Counted from the first letter of the stretch, positions 27,683 through 36,804 are shown. The stretch is DNA of 64,000 bases from Paroceanicella profunda (GCF_005887635.2 NZ_CP040818.1:1580501-1644500); one strand, 5' to 3'. Numbers and translations are program-made. The notes: generated by a model from the sequence alone, not told the origin.

Positions 27683-27852
27683 CCTGGTTCCTCCACAAAC
27701 GATGGCTCGGCGGAAGAGTGCGCGCCGCGGGTTAAGGTTTCCTTCCCTTCGCGGGTCGGTTTTGCGCGGTTTTGCGTCGTCAGCATCGTGTTGCGGTGCC
27801 ACGGCTTCGGGCAATGTCCGGCCAGACATCCCGTCATTGCGGAGACAGCCTG

Positions 27853-30339
27853 ATGAAGACCCATGCGAGAGCCGTTGTCGTGGGAGGTGGCGCGGTCGGC
27901 GCGTCCATCGCCTATCACCTAGCGAAGGCCGGCTGGGAGACGGTTCTGCTCGAACGCGACGAGCTGACTTCCGGCTCCACCTGGCATGCCGCGGGCCTGC
28001 TGCCGCTGTTCAACATGAGCTATGCGACCAGCCACATCCATGACTACAGCGTGAAGTTCTACAAGACGCTGGAGGCCGAGACCGGGCTCAACGCCGGCTT
28101 CTCCGTGGTCGGCAACCTGCGCATGGCGCAGACCAGCGCGCGCATGGACGAGTACATGCTCTACGCCTCCAACGCCGAGGCGGTGGGCATCCCGCACGAG
28201 TTCCTGACGCCCGCGCAGATCAAGGAGCGCTGGCCGCTGGTGCGCACGGAGGACCTGAAGGGCGCGCTCTTCCACCCCACCGACGGCTACATCAACCCCG
28301 CCGACGTGACCCAGGCCATGGCCAAGGGCGCGCGCCAGCGTGGCGTGGAGATCTACCGCCGGGTGCAGGTGGACGGGTTCGAGCGCCGTGGGGACGACTG
28401 GGTGGTGAAGGGCCGGAAGATGGTGGAGAAGGGCGGCTACCTGCTGCCCTCCGAGGAGACCTTCGAGATCACCTGCGAGCATGTGGTCACCGCCACGGGC
28501 AACCACGCGCAGCGCACGGCGGCGATGATCGGCTGCTTCATCCCGGCGATTCCTGTCGAGCACCAGTTCATCGTGACGGAGCCGGACCCGGCGCTGCTGG
28601 AGTACCGCAAGACCCATGGCGAGCACCCGGTGCTGCGCGACGCGGACGCGAAATGGTACGTGCGCGAGGAGCGCGGCGGCTGGATCCTCGGCCCCTATGA
28701 GCGCAACGCGCCCGCCTGCTTCAAGTTCGGCGTGCCCGACAGTTTCCGCGCCGACCTCTTCCCCCTCGACCTTGAGCGCATCGAGGAAGAGTACATGAGC
28801 ATGATCCACCGCATCCCCTCTTCGGAGACAGTGGGGCTGAAGGACGATTTCAACGGCCCGATCTGCTACACGCCGGACGGAAACCCGCTGGTGGGCCCGG
28901 CGCCGGGGGTGGAGAACTTCTGGTTCGCCGAGGGCTTCTCCTTCGGCATCACTGCGGCGGGCGGCACCGGCCATTACCTCGCCCAGCTGATGACCGAGGG
29001 CGAGGCGGAGATCGACATGTGGTCGCTCGACCCGCGCCGCTACGGCAAATGGGTGAACCGCGAGTATGCCACGAGGAAGAACGAGGAGTGCTACGAGCAC
29101 GTCTTCGTGCTGCACCACCCGGACGAGGAGCGCGAGGCGGCCCGCCCGCTGCGCACCGCGCCCTGCTACGAGCGGCTGAAGGCCGAGGGCGCGCAGTTCG
29201 GCCAGGTGAACGGCTGGGAGCGGCCGAACTACTACGCGCCGCCGGGCTTCGACGACCACGCCTCCCGCTCCTTCCGCCGCGGCGGCTGGTGGGAATACGC
29301 GGTGAAGGAGGCGCGGGCGGTGCGCGAGGGCGTGGGGCTCTATGACGCCACCGCCTTCACCAAGCACATGGTGAAGGGGCCGGGGGCCACCGCCTTCCTC
29401 GACTGGCTGACCTGCAACAAGCTGCCGAAGGAAGGGCGCATCAACCTCACCTATGCGCTCACCGATGCCGGCACCGTGCGCTCGGAGTTCACCATCGTGC
29501 GGCTGGGGGCGGACGAGTATTACATCGTCTCCGCCGGCGCGGCGCAGGCCTATGACGGGGATTACCTCGTGAAGGAGGCCGCGAGGAAGCGCGCGGAATT
29601 CGGCTGGATCGAGGTGCAGGACGTGAGCACCCAGTGGGGTGTCTTCGCCGTGGCCGGCCCGCGCTCACGCGAGCTGCTGGAGCCGCTGGTGGTGGACGCG
29701 GATCCGAAGACGGCGCTGTCGAACAAGCGCTTCCCCTGGCTGTCGATGCGCAGGCTCGACCTCGGGATGGTGCCCTGCATGGCGATTCGCGTGGCCTACA
29801 CGGGCGAGCTGGGCTGGGAGATCCACCACCCGATCGAGATGCAGAATCACCTCTATGACCTCCTGAAGGCGCAGGGCGACAAGGTGGGGATGACCCTGTT
29901 CGGCGCCCGGGCGCAGAACTGGCTGCGCCAGGAGAAGAGCTACCGCGCCTTCGGCTCGGACCTCGGCCGCGACGCGAGCCCGCTGGAGGCGGGGCTGGAC
30001 CGGTTCGTCGACCTCACCAAGTCGTTCCGCGGCAAGGCGGCGATGGAGGCGCTCGGCGTCCGCGCGAAATGCGTGACCCTGCTCATCGACGGGCCGGTCG
30101 ACACCGACCCCTGGGGCAAGGAGGCGCTCTATTTCGGGGACGAGGTGATCGGGCGCCTCACCTCGGGCGGCTGGTCCGTGGCCTTCGGCAAGCAGGTGGG
30201 CATGGGCTATGTGCGCCCCGATCTCGCCACGCCGGGCACGACGCTGCAGGTGCGGATGAATCGCGAGTTGTGGACGGCAGTGGTGGCGGAGGATTCGCCC
30301 TACGACCCGCAGAACCTCACCATCCGTAAGGATGTGTGA
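27853..30339 (+). CDS. FAD-dependent dimethylglycine/sarcosine dehydrogenase family protein
   Basis: Flavin oxidoreductase of 828 residues. Layout: N-terminal DAO domain with VVVGGGAVGASIAYHLAKAG, FAD-linkage motif STWHAAGL near residues 43-50 (the His is the covalent FAD site in DMGDH/SarDH), a FAO_M region near 370-430, then a GCV_T domain and its C-terminal barrel (430-828) that binds tetrahydrofolate. So it likely oxidises an N-methyl group to a folate-bound one-carbon unit. Which N-methylamine it uses cannot be told. GGAGA lies seven bases before the ATG. No etf genes neighbour it. Confidence 0.9.
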   Translation: MKTHARAVVVGGGAVGASIAYHLAKAGWETVLLERDELTSGSTWHAAGLLPLFNMSYATSHIHDYSVKFYKTLEAETGLNAGFSVVGNLRMAQTSARMDEYMLYASNAEAVGIPHEFLTPAQIKERWPLVRTEDLKGALFHPTDGYINPADVTQAMAKGARQRGVEIYRRVQVDGFERRGDDWVVKGRKMVEKGGYLLPSEETFEITCEHVVTATGNHAQRTAAMIGCFIPAIPVEHQFIVTEPDPALLEYRKTHGEHPVLRDADAKWYVREERGGWILGPYERNAPACFKFGVPDSFRADLFPLDLERIEEEYMSMIHRIPSSETVGLKDDFNGPICYTPDGNPLVGPAPGVENFWFAEGFSFGITAAGGTGHYLAQLMTEGEAEIDMWSLDPRRYGKWVNREYATRKNEECYEHVFVLHHPDEEREAARPLRTAPCYERLKAEGAQFGQVNGWERPNYYAPPGFDDHASRSFRRGGWWEYAVKEARAVREGVGLYDATAFTKHMVKGPGATAFLDWLTCNKLPKEGRINLTYALTDAGTVRSEFTIVRLGADEYYIVSAGAAQAYDGDYLVKEAARKRAEFGWIEVQDVSTQWGVFAVAGPRSRELLEPLVVDADPKTALSNKRFPWLSMRRLDLGMVPCMAIRVAYTGELGWEIHHPIEMQNHLYDLLKAQGDKVGMTLFGARAQNWLRQEKSYRAFGSDLGRDASPLEAGLDRFVDLTKSFRGKAAMEALGVRAKCVTLLIDGPVDTDPWGKEALYFGDEVIGRLTSGGWSVAFGKQVGMGYVRPDLATPGTTLQVRMNRELWTAVVAEDSPYDPQNLTIRKDV

Positions 30340-30373
30340 GGCCCTGCGCGTCGCTAAAATGTTCTGAATAATT

Positions 30374-30405
30374 AGAGGCTTGCACCTTAAATGATGCAAG
30401 CCTCT
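30374..30405 (-). terminator. Hairpin between convergent DMGDH-like and dehydratase genes
   Basis: A perfect 11-bp stem (AGAGGCTTGCA and its complement, loop of 10) is followed on the minus strand by AATTATT and on the plus strand by GAAAATG. The minus-strand tail is U-richer, so it best serves transcripts coming from the dehydratase side, but both directions are possible. Confidence 0.6.
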
Positions 30406-30414
30406 GAAAATGCG

Positions 30415-30493
30415 GGACCGGTTCGGGAACCGGAGCCAAGCTCCGTGAAGGTGTCTCAGACCCGTGGGTCCCTTCAGTGTCCTTTCCCGGTCC
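30415..30493 (-). ncRNA. Candidate structured RNA in the convergent spacer
   Basis: Nested complementary segments suggest a compact three-way junction: P1 GGACCGG (30415-30421) with CCGGTCC (30487-30493); P2 CGGAGC (30431-30436) with GCTCCG (30440-30445); P3 TGAAGG (30446-30451) with CCTTCA (30471-30476), continued by GACC/GGTC inside. P2 and P3 abut. An alternative 7-bp hairpin CCGGTTC/GAACCGG (30418-30433) competes with P1. On the minus strand the structure is followed by the U-tailed hairpin at 30374-30405, as for a small RNA or a 3' UTR. No known RNA family was recognised. Confidence 0.35.
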
Positions 30494-30544
30494 GACTATA
30501 TCTGCCTGAAAAGATTTGATCGGATGAGTTAAGAGTACTTAACC

Positions 30545-30565
30545 TAGCGTGAAAGTAGCGTGAAA
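30545..30565. repeat. Direct repeat TAGCGTGAAA x2
   Basis: The ten bases TAGCGTGAAA occur twice in tandem, separated by one G (period 11). Immediately beside it lies a perfect GTTAAG-AGTA-CTTAAC inverted repeat (30528-30543). The spacing suggests a protein-binding site or a promoter for the adjacent structured RNA. Read on the minus strand, TTCACG and TAAGTA are separated by 17 bases. Confidence 0.45.
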
Positions 30566-30623
30566 CACCTTGGGTTGAACGGGGAGTCAGCTTGCGCGCC
30601 CGGGCGTACGAAACCGAATTGGT

Positions 30624-31601
30624 TCAATTTGGTGCATGGTCCAGGGCGCGCCGGAACACTTCGGCATCGACATTGCCACCGGAAGCCACGGCAATGACCG
30701 AGTCGCCCTCGATTTTATCCCCGTGGAACAAGGCAGCGGCGAGGGCAACCGCCCCTCCGGGTTCCAGAACCAGCTTCATCCGAGACCAGGCCAACGCCAC
30801 CGCGGTGAGCGCCTCCTCATCGCTCACCGCGAGTCCCGGTCCGCAATGGCGCGCCAGCAGCGGAAAGGTGATCTCGCCCGGGCTGGGCGTCAGGATCGCG
30901 TCGCAGATCGACCCGGAGAGCGCGGGATTCGCGAGTCGCTTCCCCGCGGCCAGCGACCGGGTGGCGTCGTCGAATCCCTCGGGCTCGCAGGGGCGCACGC
31001 GCAGGCCCGGCGCGCGGTCGGCCAGGGCCACCGCGATGCCGGAGGTGAGCCCGCCGCCGCCGCAGCACACCAGGACGTCGGCCGCGGTCACGCCCGCCTC
31101 CGCCGCCTGCTCGGCGATCTCCAGCCCGGCGGTGCCCTGCCCGGCGATCACCTGCGCGTCGTCGTAGGGGCGCACCAGGGTGAGGCCCCGCTCGGCGGAG
31201 ATGGTGGCGCCGATCTCCTCCCGGCTCTCGGTGGCGCGGTCGTAGAGCACCACCTCGGCGCCCATGGCGCGGGTGTTGGCGATCTTCAGCGCCGGTGCGT
31301 CACGCGGCATGATGATCACCGCCGGCACGCCGAAGATCCGCGCCGCCCGGGCCACGCCCTGCGCGTGGTTGCCCGAGGAATAGGCCAGCACGCCGCGCGC
31401 GCGCAGGCCGGCGTCGAGCGACGACAGGCAGGACCAGGCGCCGCGGAACTTGAACGAGCCGGTGTGCTGCAGGCATTCGGCCTTCACGAACACCCGGCGC
31501 CCGGCGATCTCGTCGATCCAGTCGGAGGAAAGCAGGGGGGTGCGGCGGACCACCGGAGCGAGGCGCTCTGCGGCGGCTTCGATCATGGCGATGCTGGTCA
31601 T
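30624..31601 (-). CDS. PLP-dependent threonine/serine dehydratase family protein
   Basis: Fold-type II PLP enzyme of 325 residues. The PLP lysine is in TGSFKFRGA near residue 51, SSGNHAQGVA follows, and the phosphate-binding loop is CCGGGGLTSG near 180. It lacks the C-terminal ACT domains of biosynthetic IlvA, so it is the short catabolic form: threonine dehydratase, serine racemase or hydroxyaspartate dehydratase; sequence alone does not settle it. Its ATG overlaps the hydrolase stop (ATGA), and it ends the HAD-hydrolase-dehydratase operon. A hairpin lies about 220 bases beyond its stop. Confidence 0.85.
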   Translation of the reverse strand: MTSIAMIEAAAERLAPVVRRTPLLSSDWIDEIAGRRVFVKAECLQHTGSFKFRGAWSCLSSLDAGLRARGVLAYSSGNHAQGVARAARIFGVPAVIIMPRDAPALKIANTRAMGAEVVLYDRATESREEIGATISAERGLTLVRPYDDAQVIAGQGTAGLEIAEQAAEAGVTAADVLVCCGGGGLTSGIAVALADRAPGLRVRPCEPEGFDDATRSLAAGKRLANPALSGSICDAILTPSPGEITFPLLARHCGPGLAVSDEEALTAVALAWSRMKLVLEPGGAVALAAALFHGDKIEGDSVIAVASGGNVDAEVFRRALDHAPN

Positions 31602-32455
31602 TCTTCTGTCCTGTCATGGATGCGCGCCAGCAGGGCCGAGAGGGCCGCGCGGCTTGCGGGTTCGTCGAGAAAGGGAACATGGCCACGGTCGGCGATGCCG
31701 GCCAGGATCATGTCGGGGAAGCGGGCCTGCATGCGCGCGGCGGTCTCCGCCGTCAGCAGGTCGGAATTGGCGCCGCGCAGCAGGGCCAGCGGCAGGCCCT
31801 CCAGCAGGTCGAACAGCGGCCAGAGGTCGGGCAGCGGCCCGGCCTCGGCCTGGGCCAGCAGCGCGTCGCGCAGGCGGGGGTCATAGCGCAGCGCGACGCC
31901 GTCCGGGGTCTCGGTGAAGCCGCCCTCGGCCCAGACACGCCACTGCGCGGGGGGGACGCCGGGAAAGCGCGCCGCGTTCACCTCCGCCAGTCGGGCGGCC
32001 ACGGCGTCGAGGTCGGGCAGGGCGGGGGCCACGCCCACATGCGGCATGATCGCGGCCAGGCCCTCCGGCGCCAGCTCCGGCCCGACATCCACCAGCGCCA
32101 CGCCGCAGAGCCGGTCCGGCACGATGGCGGCCATCGCCATGGCGATGAGCCCGCCGCGCGAGGTGCCGATCACCGCCACCTGCGGCAGTTCGAGGTGGTC
32201 GATGAGCTCGATCGCGTCGCGGGTCTCGATGCGCACGTCGTAGTTCATGATGACCGGGTCATGGTCGGAGGCGCCGCGCCCGCGGGAATCGAGCCGGATG
32301 ATGCGGGCCGCGTCGCCGAAGGCCGCGACGACCGGCTCGAAATCCGCGCTGTTGCGGGTGAGGCCGGCGAGGCAGAGCACGGGCAGGCCCGCGCCGGTGT
32401 CATGATAGGCGAGGCTCAGCCCGTCGGAGGTGGTGAAGCGGTGCTGTCCGGTCAT
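31598..32455 (-). CDS. Alpha/beta-fold hydrolase
   Basis: Protein of 285 residues with the usual alpha/beta hydrolase layout: oxyanion region LCLAGLTRNS, RLDSRGRGASDHDP, nucleophile elbow GTSRGG (Ser near residue 99), a central cap, an acid residue region near LLRGANSDLL, and the catalytic His in DRGHVPFLDEP. Resembles haloalkane dehalogenase/lactonase-type esterases, but the substrate is unknown. ATG overlaps the HAD gene stop and its own stop overlaps the dehydratase start, so all three are coupled. Confidence 0.88.
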   Translation of the reverse strand: MTGQHRFTTSDGLSLAYHDTGAGLPVLCLAGLTRNSADFEPVVAAFGDAARIIRLDSRGRGASDHDPVIMNYDVRIETRDAIELIDHLELPQVAVIGTSRGGLIAMAMAAIVPDRLCGVALVDVGPELAPEGLAAIMPHVGVAPALPDLDAVAARLAEVNAARFPGVPPAQWRVWAEGGFTETPDGVALRYDPRLRDALLAQAEAGPLPDLWPLFDLLEGLPLALLRGANSDLLTAETAARMQARFPDMILAGIADRGHVPFLDEPASRAALSALLARIHDRTEE

Positions 32456-33141
32456 GATCCTGTCGCGATTCCGGCTACGGTGGTGAGGTCGGGGGCGATG
32501 CTGTCGGGCCTCCAGGGCAGGCGGTCCACCGGCAGGCCGGAGCGGTTCACCCACAGGGTGCGGAAGCCGTAGCCGGCTGCCGCCGCCGCGTCCCAGCCGT
32601 TCGAGGACACGAAGAGCACGTCCCACGGCGGGCAGCCGAAGCAGCGCCCGACGAGATCGTAGACCGCCCGCGCCGGCTTGAACACGCCGGCATCTTCCAC
32701 CGAGAGGACCGCGTCCAGATCCGCGCCGATGCCGGCGGAGGCCACCGCGTCGGCCAGCATCGCCGGCGCGCCGTTCGAGAGGATGGCGGTGCTGAGGCCG
32801 CGTGCCTTCAGCCCGGCCAGCATGTCGGGCACTTCCGGGTAGGCCTCCAGTTCGCGGTAGAGGTCCATCAGCCGGGCGGCGAGGCCGGGGTCCGGGCCCA
32901 GGCCGGCCTCCTCCATCGCGTAGTCGAGGGCCTCGCCCGTCACCTGCCAGAAGTCGGCATGGGCGCCGGTGACGGCACGCAGCCAGGAATATTGCAGCTG
33001 CTTGAGGCGCCAGGTCTCGGCCAGGCGGGGGGCGACGGCGGCGAGGGCCTCGCGCCCGGGCTCCGCGGCACAGGCACGGGCGGCAGCGGTCACGTCGAAC
33101 AGGGTGCCGTAGGCGTCGAAGACGCAGGTGGTGACGGGCAT
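32452..33141 (-). CDS. Haloacid dehalogenase, type II (HAD superfamily)
   Basis: 229 residues. Motif I is FDAYGTLFDV (nucleophile Asp), motif II LSNGAPAM, motif III the Lys in AGVFKPARAVYDL, and motif IV SSNGWDAAAAAGYG. The SSN-WD pattern is that of type II (S)-2-haloacid dehalogenases rather than phosphatases. These hydrolyse 2-haloacids to the inverted hydroxyacid. First gene of a coupled trio with the hydrolase and dehydratase. Start at MPVTTCVFDAYG. Confidence 0.9.
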   Translation of the reverse strand: MPVTTCVFDAYGTLFDVTAAARACAAEPGREALAAVAPRLAETWRLKQLQYSWLRAVTGAHADFWQVTGEALDYAMEEAGLGPDPGLAARLMDLYRELEAYPEVPDMLAGLKARGLSTAILSNGAPAMLADAVASAGIGADLDAVLSVEDAGVFKPARAVYDLVGRCFGCPPWDVLFVSSNGWDAAAAAGYGFRTLWVNRSGLPVDRLPWRPDSIAPDLTTVAGIATGS

Positions 33142-33218
33142 GGCGGGAACCTCCGGTGGGCAGTGTTCGCGCTGGGCGCGCGCATGGCAAGCCTGCTCTG
33201 CGCCTGACGTGGCGACGC

Positions 33219-34022
33219 TCAGCCCAGAAGGTAGTGGAGCAGCACCGGCGAGCCGGTGATGCCGAAGGCCGCCAGCATCGCCATCCAGGCACCGGCGGTC
33301 CAGGCCGCCTCGACCCGGCGCATCGGGCGCTGCAGGGCCTCGATCTTCGGCATCTGCATGGCCGATTGCAGCCCGATCACCAGGATGAAGATGAGGAAGA
33401 TATGGCCGGTGAGGGCCAGGCCCAGCCCGGCGAGGGCGGACATCGCCAGGGTCATGTTATGCGCGGCCTTCGGGGCGAAGGAATAGACCACCCGCCGCAG
33501 CACGTGCCCGCCGTCCAGCGGCCAGATCGGCAGCAGGTTGAAGAAGTTCAGCGCCGCGGTGAGCATGGTGAAGAGGTAGGCATAATGCCCCCCCGCGGGC
33601 CAGACGGGCGTGAGCAGCAGCTCCGCCAGGTGGCCGAGGGCCAGCAGCGCGAGGCAGATGCCCGGGCCCATCAGGCTGATGTAGGCGTCCTTGGCCTGCG
33701 AGGAGGGCAGCCGGTCGGAGATCGCCACGCCGCCGAGCAGCGGGATCAGCCGCAGCCGCGCGTCCGTGTGCCCGGCCACGCGGAAGGCCGCCACATGGCC
33801 GAACTCATGCACCAGGATCGACAGGATCAGCAGCAGGCCGATGGGGACGCCGAAGAAATACATCGCCGCGGCGATGGACAGGGTGCCGACCAGCGCGGAG
33901 GAGGGGGTGAGGTTCGGCGTCACCTGCCCGGCGGGCAGCCGCCATCCGCCGCGCAGCACCGCGTAGGTGAGCCAGAGGACCAGCACCGCCAGGCCGCAGG
34001 CCGCAGCCTGACCGGCTGTCAT
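33219..34022 (-). CDS. Site-2 protease family (M50) membrane metallopeptidase
   Basis: Integral-membrane zinc protease of 267 residues. The metal site HEFGH lies in an early helix (ILVHEFGHVAAFRVAGH), and the third ligand Asp lies in NLLPIWPLDGGH; both signatures of M50. About six hydrophobic helices. It has no PDZ or CBS domain, so it is the small minimal class. Substrate unknown; some family members cleave anti-sigma factors. Start overlaps the stop of the upstream BKACE gene (ATGA). Confidence 0.9.
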   Translation of the reverse strand: MTAGQAAACGLAVLVLWLTYAVLRGGWRLPAGQVTPNLTPSSALVGTLSIAAAMYFFGVPIGLLLILSILVHEFGHVAAFRVAGHTDARLRLIPLLGGVAISDRLPSSQAKDAYISLMGPGICLALLALGHLAELLLTPVWPAGGHYAYLFTMLTAALNFFNLLPIWPLDGGHVLRRVVYSFAPKAAHNMTLAMSALAGLGLALTGHIFLIFILVIGLQSAMQMPKIEALQRPMRRVEAAWTAGAWMAMLAAFGITGSPVLLHYLLG

Positions 34023-34744
34023 CCGGTGGGTCCGCCGATCAGCTCACGCGCGGCGGTGACGAGGGCGGCATTGTCCGGGGCGGGGCGTCCGTCGGGCAGG
34101 ACGAGCACGTCCTCCAGCCCGATGCGGGTGTCGAGCCCGCGCTGCGCGGCGAGGCGCAGCATGTCCCAGGCGCAGGCCTCGAACCCGTGCAGCAGGATGG
34201 GGCGGCCAAGCTCCGCCGCCGCCAGCCGGTCGAGCATCGCGACCGCCTCCGCGGCGGCCTCTTCCGGGTCCTGCAACTCGATCTCGACCAGCACGCGCAG
34301 GCAGGCGCGGTGGCCGGGCAGGGCGAGGAAGCGGCGGGTGTCGGCCAGGGTGGCGAGGCCGGCCTCGATGCCCACCCCGCGCGAGGCGAGGGCTTCCATC
34401 GTGTCCGGCGCGTCCTGCTCGGAGAGGTTCACCGAGGCATAGTCCGGCAGCAGGTCCCAGGCGCGCAGGTGGTCGAGCCGCGCGGCGTCGCCGGGCGGGA
34501 TCCAGGCACCGCTGCTCACGCCCACGGGCATGCCCGGCACCGCGGCGCGCACAGCGCGCAGGGCGGCGGAGACGTCCTCGGGCGCGAGGCTCTCGATGCC
34601 GTCGGGGCCGCGCGGGTGGATGTGGAGTTCCCCGGCGCCGGCGGCACGCACCGCGGCGGCGGCATCGGCCAGTTCGCCGGGGCTGCGGGGCAGCGCCGCA
34701 TGCGCGCGCGCCTCACGGGCGCCATTGAGACAGGCCTGGAGCAT
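34019..34744 (-). CDS. BKACE (DUF849) family beta-keto acid cleavage enzyme
   Basis: TIM-barrel protein of 241 residues, slightly shorter than typical BKACE proteins. The zinc-binding LHIHPRGPDG is present, along with VGVSSGAW, a catalytic Glu-containing region near ASVNLSEQDAP, and GLEDVLVLPDGR near the end. The family cleaves beta-keto acids with acetyl-CoA (first member: 3-keto-5-aminohexanoate cleavage enzyme); the substrate is not predictable. Two bases separate its start from the fabI stop upstream, so it is cotranscribed with fabI. Confidence 0.85.
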   Translation of the reverse strand: MLQACLNGAREARAHAALPRSPGELADAAAAVRAAGAGELHIHPRGPDGIESLAPEDVSAALRAVRAAVPGMPVGVSSGAWIPPGDAARLDHLRAWDLLPDYASVNLSEQDAPDTMEALASRGVGIEAGLATLADTRRFLALPGHRACLRVLVEIELQDPEEAAAEAVAMLDRLAAAELGRPILLHGFEACAWDMLRLAAQRGLDTRIGLEDVLVLPDGRPAPDNAALVTAARELIGGPTG

Positions 34745-34746
34745 GA

Positions 34747-35535
34747 TCAGAGGTTTTCGGGCTGGGGCATGCCGATCGCGTGGTACCCGCCATCGACGAA
34801 GATGATCTCGCCGGTGGTGCAGGCCCCGAGGTCGGACGCGAGGTAGAGGGCGGCGCCGCCCACGGAATCGAGCGAGGCGTTGGAGCGGAGCGGGGCGTTC
34901 TGTTCCACCTGGCGGTAGACCTTGCGCGCGCCGCCGATGGCCGAGCCCGCGAGGGTGCGCATCGGGCCGGGGCTGATCGCGTTCACCCGGATGCCGTCGG
35001 GGCCGAGATCATTGGCAAGGTAGCGCACTGAACTTTCCAGCGCCGCCTTGGCCACGCCCATCACGTTGTAGTTCGGCATCACGCGCTGGGCGCCGAGGTA
35101 GGTGAGGGTGATCACGCTGCCGCCCGGGCGCATCAGCGGCGCCGCGCGGCGGGTGATGTCCACCAGGCTGTAGCAGGAGATGTCGAGCGAATTCAGGAAG
35201 TTGGTGCGGGTGGTGTTGAGGAACCGCCCGCTGAGCTCGGTCTTGTCCGAATAGGCGATGGCGTGGATGAGGAAGTCCATCTGCCCCCAGTCCGCCGCCA
35301 GCCGCTCGAACAGGCTCTCCAGCGAGGCGGAGTCCTGCACGTCGGCGGGCAGCAGATGGGTGGCGTTCACGCTTTCGGCCAGCGGTTGTACCCGGCGCCC
35401 GAAGGACTCGCCCTGATAGGTGAAGGCCAGTTCCGCGCCGTGGGCATGCAGGGTGCGCGCGACTCCCCAGGCGATGGAGTGGTCGTTGGCGACACCCATG
35501 ACAAGCCCGCGCTTGCCCTTCATCAGGTCGGACAT
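34747..35535 (-). CDS. fabI: Enoyl-[acyl-carrier-protein] reductase, NADH-dependent
   Basis: Reduces trans-2-enoyl-ACP in the last step of each fatty-acid elongation cycle; 262 residues, SDR fold. Tyr146, Tyr156 and Lys163 coincide in number with the E. coli active site, and the nucleotide-binding MGVANDHSIAWG is typical. Start set at MSDLMKGKRG; the frame also allows ATG four codons earlier, overlapping the fabB stop. fabA, fabB and fabI lie consecutively. This FabI form is triclosan- and isoniazid-type-sensitive in related organisms, but sensitivity was not inferred here. Confidence 0.95.
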   Translation of the reverse strand: MSDLMKGKRGLVMGVANDHSIAWGVARTLHAHGAELAFTYQGESFGRRVQPLAESVNATHLLPADVQDSASLESLFERLAADWGQMDFLIHAIAYSDKTELSGRFLNTTRTNFLNSLDISCYSLVDITRRAAPLMRPGGSVITLTYLGAQRVMPNYNVMGVAKAALESSVRYLANDLGPDGIRVNAISPGPMRTLAGSAIGGARKVYRQVEQNAPLRSNASLDSVGGAALYLASDLGACTTGEIIFVDGGYHAIGMPQPENL

Positions 35536-35539
35536 GTGT

Positions 35540-36772
35540 TCATTCATCCCTGAGGCGGCTGAACAGGAGGCTCGCATTGGTCCCCCCGAAGCCGAAACTG
35601 TTGCTCATGACGGTCTCGAGACCGGCGTTGTCGACCCGGGAGGTGGCGATCTCCTCGGGGTTCAGCGCGGGGTCGAGCGTGTCGACATTGGCGGAGGCGG
35701 CGATGAAGTCGTTTTCCAGCATCAGCAGCGAGTAGATCACTTCCTGCGCGCCGGTGGCGCCCTGGGAGTGCCCGGTCAGCGACTTGGTGGAGCTGATCGG
35801 CGGCTGGCTCTTGCCGGCGAAGACCCGGCGCACCGCTTCCACTTCCGTGACGTCACCCACCGGGGTGGAGGTTCCGTGGGCGTTGATGTAGCCCACCTCG
35901 CGGTCCTGCGGCAGGGTGGAGAGGGCCATGCGCATGCAGCGCTCGCCGCCCTCGCCGGAGGGGGCGACCATGTCATGGCCGTCCGAGGTGGCGGCATAGC
36001 CGGTAAGCTCGGCGTAGATCTTCGCGCCGCGCGCCTTCGCGTGCTCGTATTCCTCCAGCACCACGATGCCGCCGCCGCCGGAGATCACGAAGCCGTCGCG
36101 GTTCACGTCGAAGGCGCGGGAGGCCTTCTCGGGCGTGTCGTTGAACTTGGAGCTCATGGCGCCCATGGCGTCGAACAGGCAGGACAGGGTCCAGTCCAGC
36201 TCCTCGCCGCCGCCGGCGAACATCACGTCCTGCTTGCCCCACTGGATCTGCTCCGCCGCGTTGCCGATGCAATGCGCGGAGGTGGAGCAGGCCGAGGTGA
36301 TGGAATAGTTGATGCCCTTGATGCGGAAGGGCGTGGCCAGGCAGGCCGACACGGTGGAGGACATGCCGCGCGTCACCATGAACGGCCCCATCCGCTTGGG
36401 GCTGTTGTTCTTCAGCACGATCTGGTGCGCCTCGAACAGGTTGCGCGTGGACGGGCCGCCGGAGCCGACGATGAGCCCGGTGCGCTCGTTCGAGATGTCG
36501 GAGTCTTCCAGCCCGGCATCCGCGATCGCCTGTTTCATCGCGATGTAGCTGTAGGCCGCCCCGTCCCCCATGAAGCGCAGCTGGCGCTTCTCGATGTGTT
36601 CGGCCACATCGATGTCCGGTTTGCCATGCACCTGGCTGCGGAACCCGCGCTCGGCGTATTCCGGGGCGAAGCTGATGCCGGACTTGCCCTCGCGCAGCGA
36701 GGTGATGACATCGTCCTTCGAAGTGCCGATCGACGACACGATACCAAGACCGGTTACGACGACCCGCCGCAT
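35540..36772 (-). CDS. fabB: 3-oxoacyl-[acyl-carrier-protein] synthase I
   Basis: Ketosynthase that extends acyl-ACP, including unsaturated chains made by FabA; 410 residues. The Cys-His-His triad is Cys162 ([10 protein letters not shown]), His near 297 ([12 protein letters not shown]) and His near 332 ([11 protein letters not shown]). The C-terminal GFGGTNAS is also conserved. Start at [10 protein letters not shown], two codons into the longest frame; AAGGAAGG lies upstream of both. It follows fabA with a 32-base gap, and fabI starts four bases beyond its stop. Confidence 0.95.
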   Translation of the reverse strand: MRRVVVTGLGIVSSIGTSKDDVITSLREGKSGISFAPEYAERGFRSQVHGKPDIDVAEHIEKRQLRFMGDGAAYSYIAMKQAIADAGLEDSDISNERTGLIVGSGGPSTRNLFEAHQIVLKNNSPKRMGPFMVTRGMSSTVSACLATPFRIKGINYSITSACSTSAHCIGNAAEQIQWGKQDVMFAGGGEELDWTLSCLFDAMGAMSSKFNDTPEKASRAFDVNRDGFVISGGGGIVVLEEYEHAKARGAKIYAELTGYAATSDGHDMVAPSGEGGERCMRMALSTLPQDREVGYINAHGTSTPVGDVTEVEAVRRVFAGKSQPPISSTKSLTGHSQGATGAQEVIYSLLMLENDFIAASANVDTLDPALNPEEIATSRVDNAGLETVMSNSFGFGGTNASLLFSRLRDE

Positions 36773-36804
36773 GAGCATATCCTTCCTTCGTGCCGGGCTG
36801 ATTT

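Noticed and set aside
30415..30493. tRNA gene in the convergent spacer
   Set aside because: The helices do not give an anticodon stem with a seven-base loop, and no T-arm (GGTTCRANYCC) could be found.
30528..30543. CtrA-like TTAA-N7-TTAA box
   Set aside because: The two TTAA elements are six bases apart rather than seven and form a perfect inverted repeat instead of a direct half-site pair.
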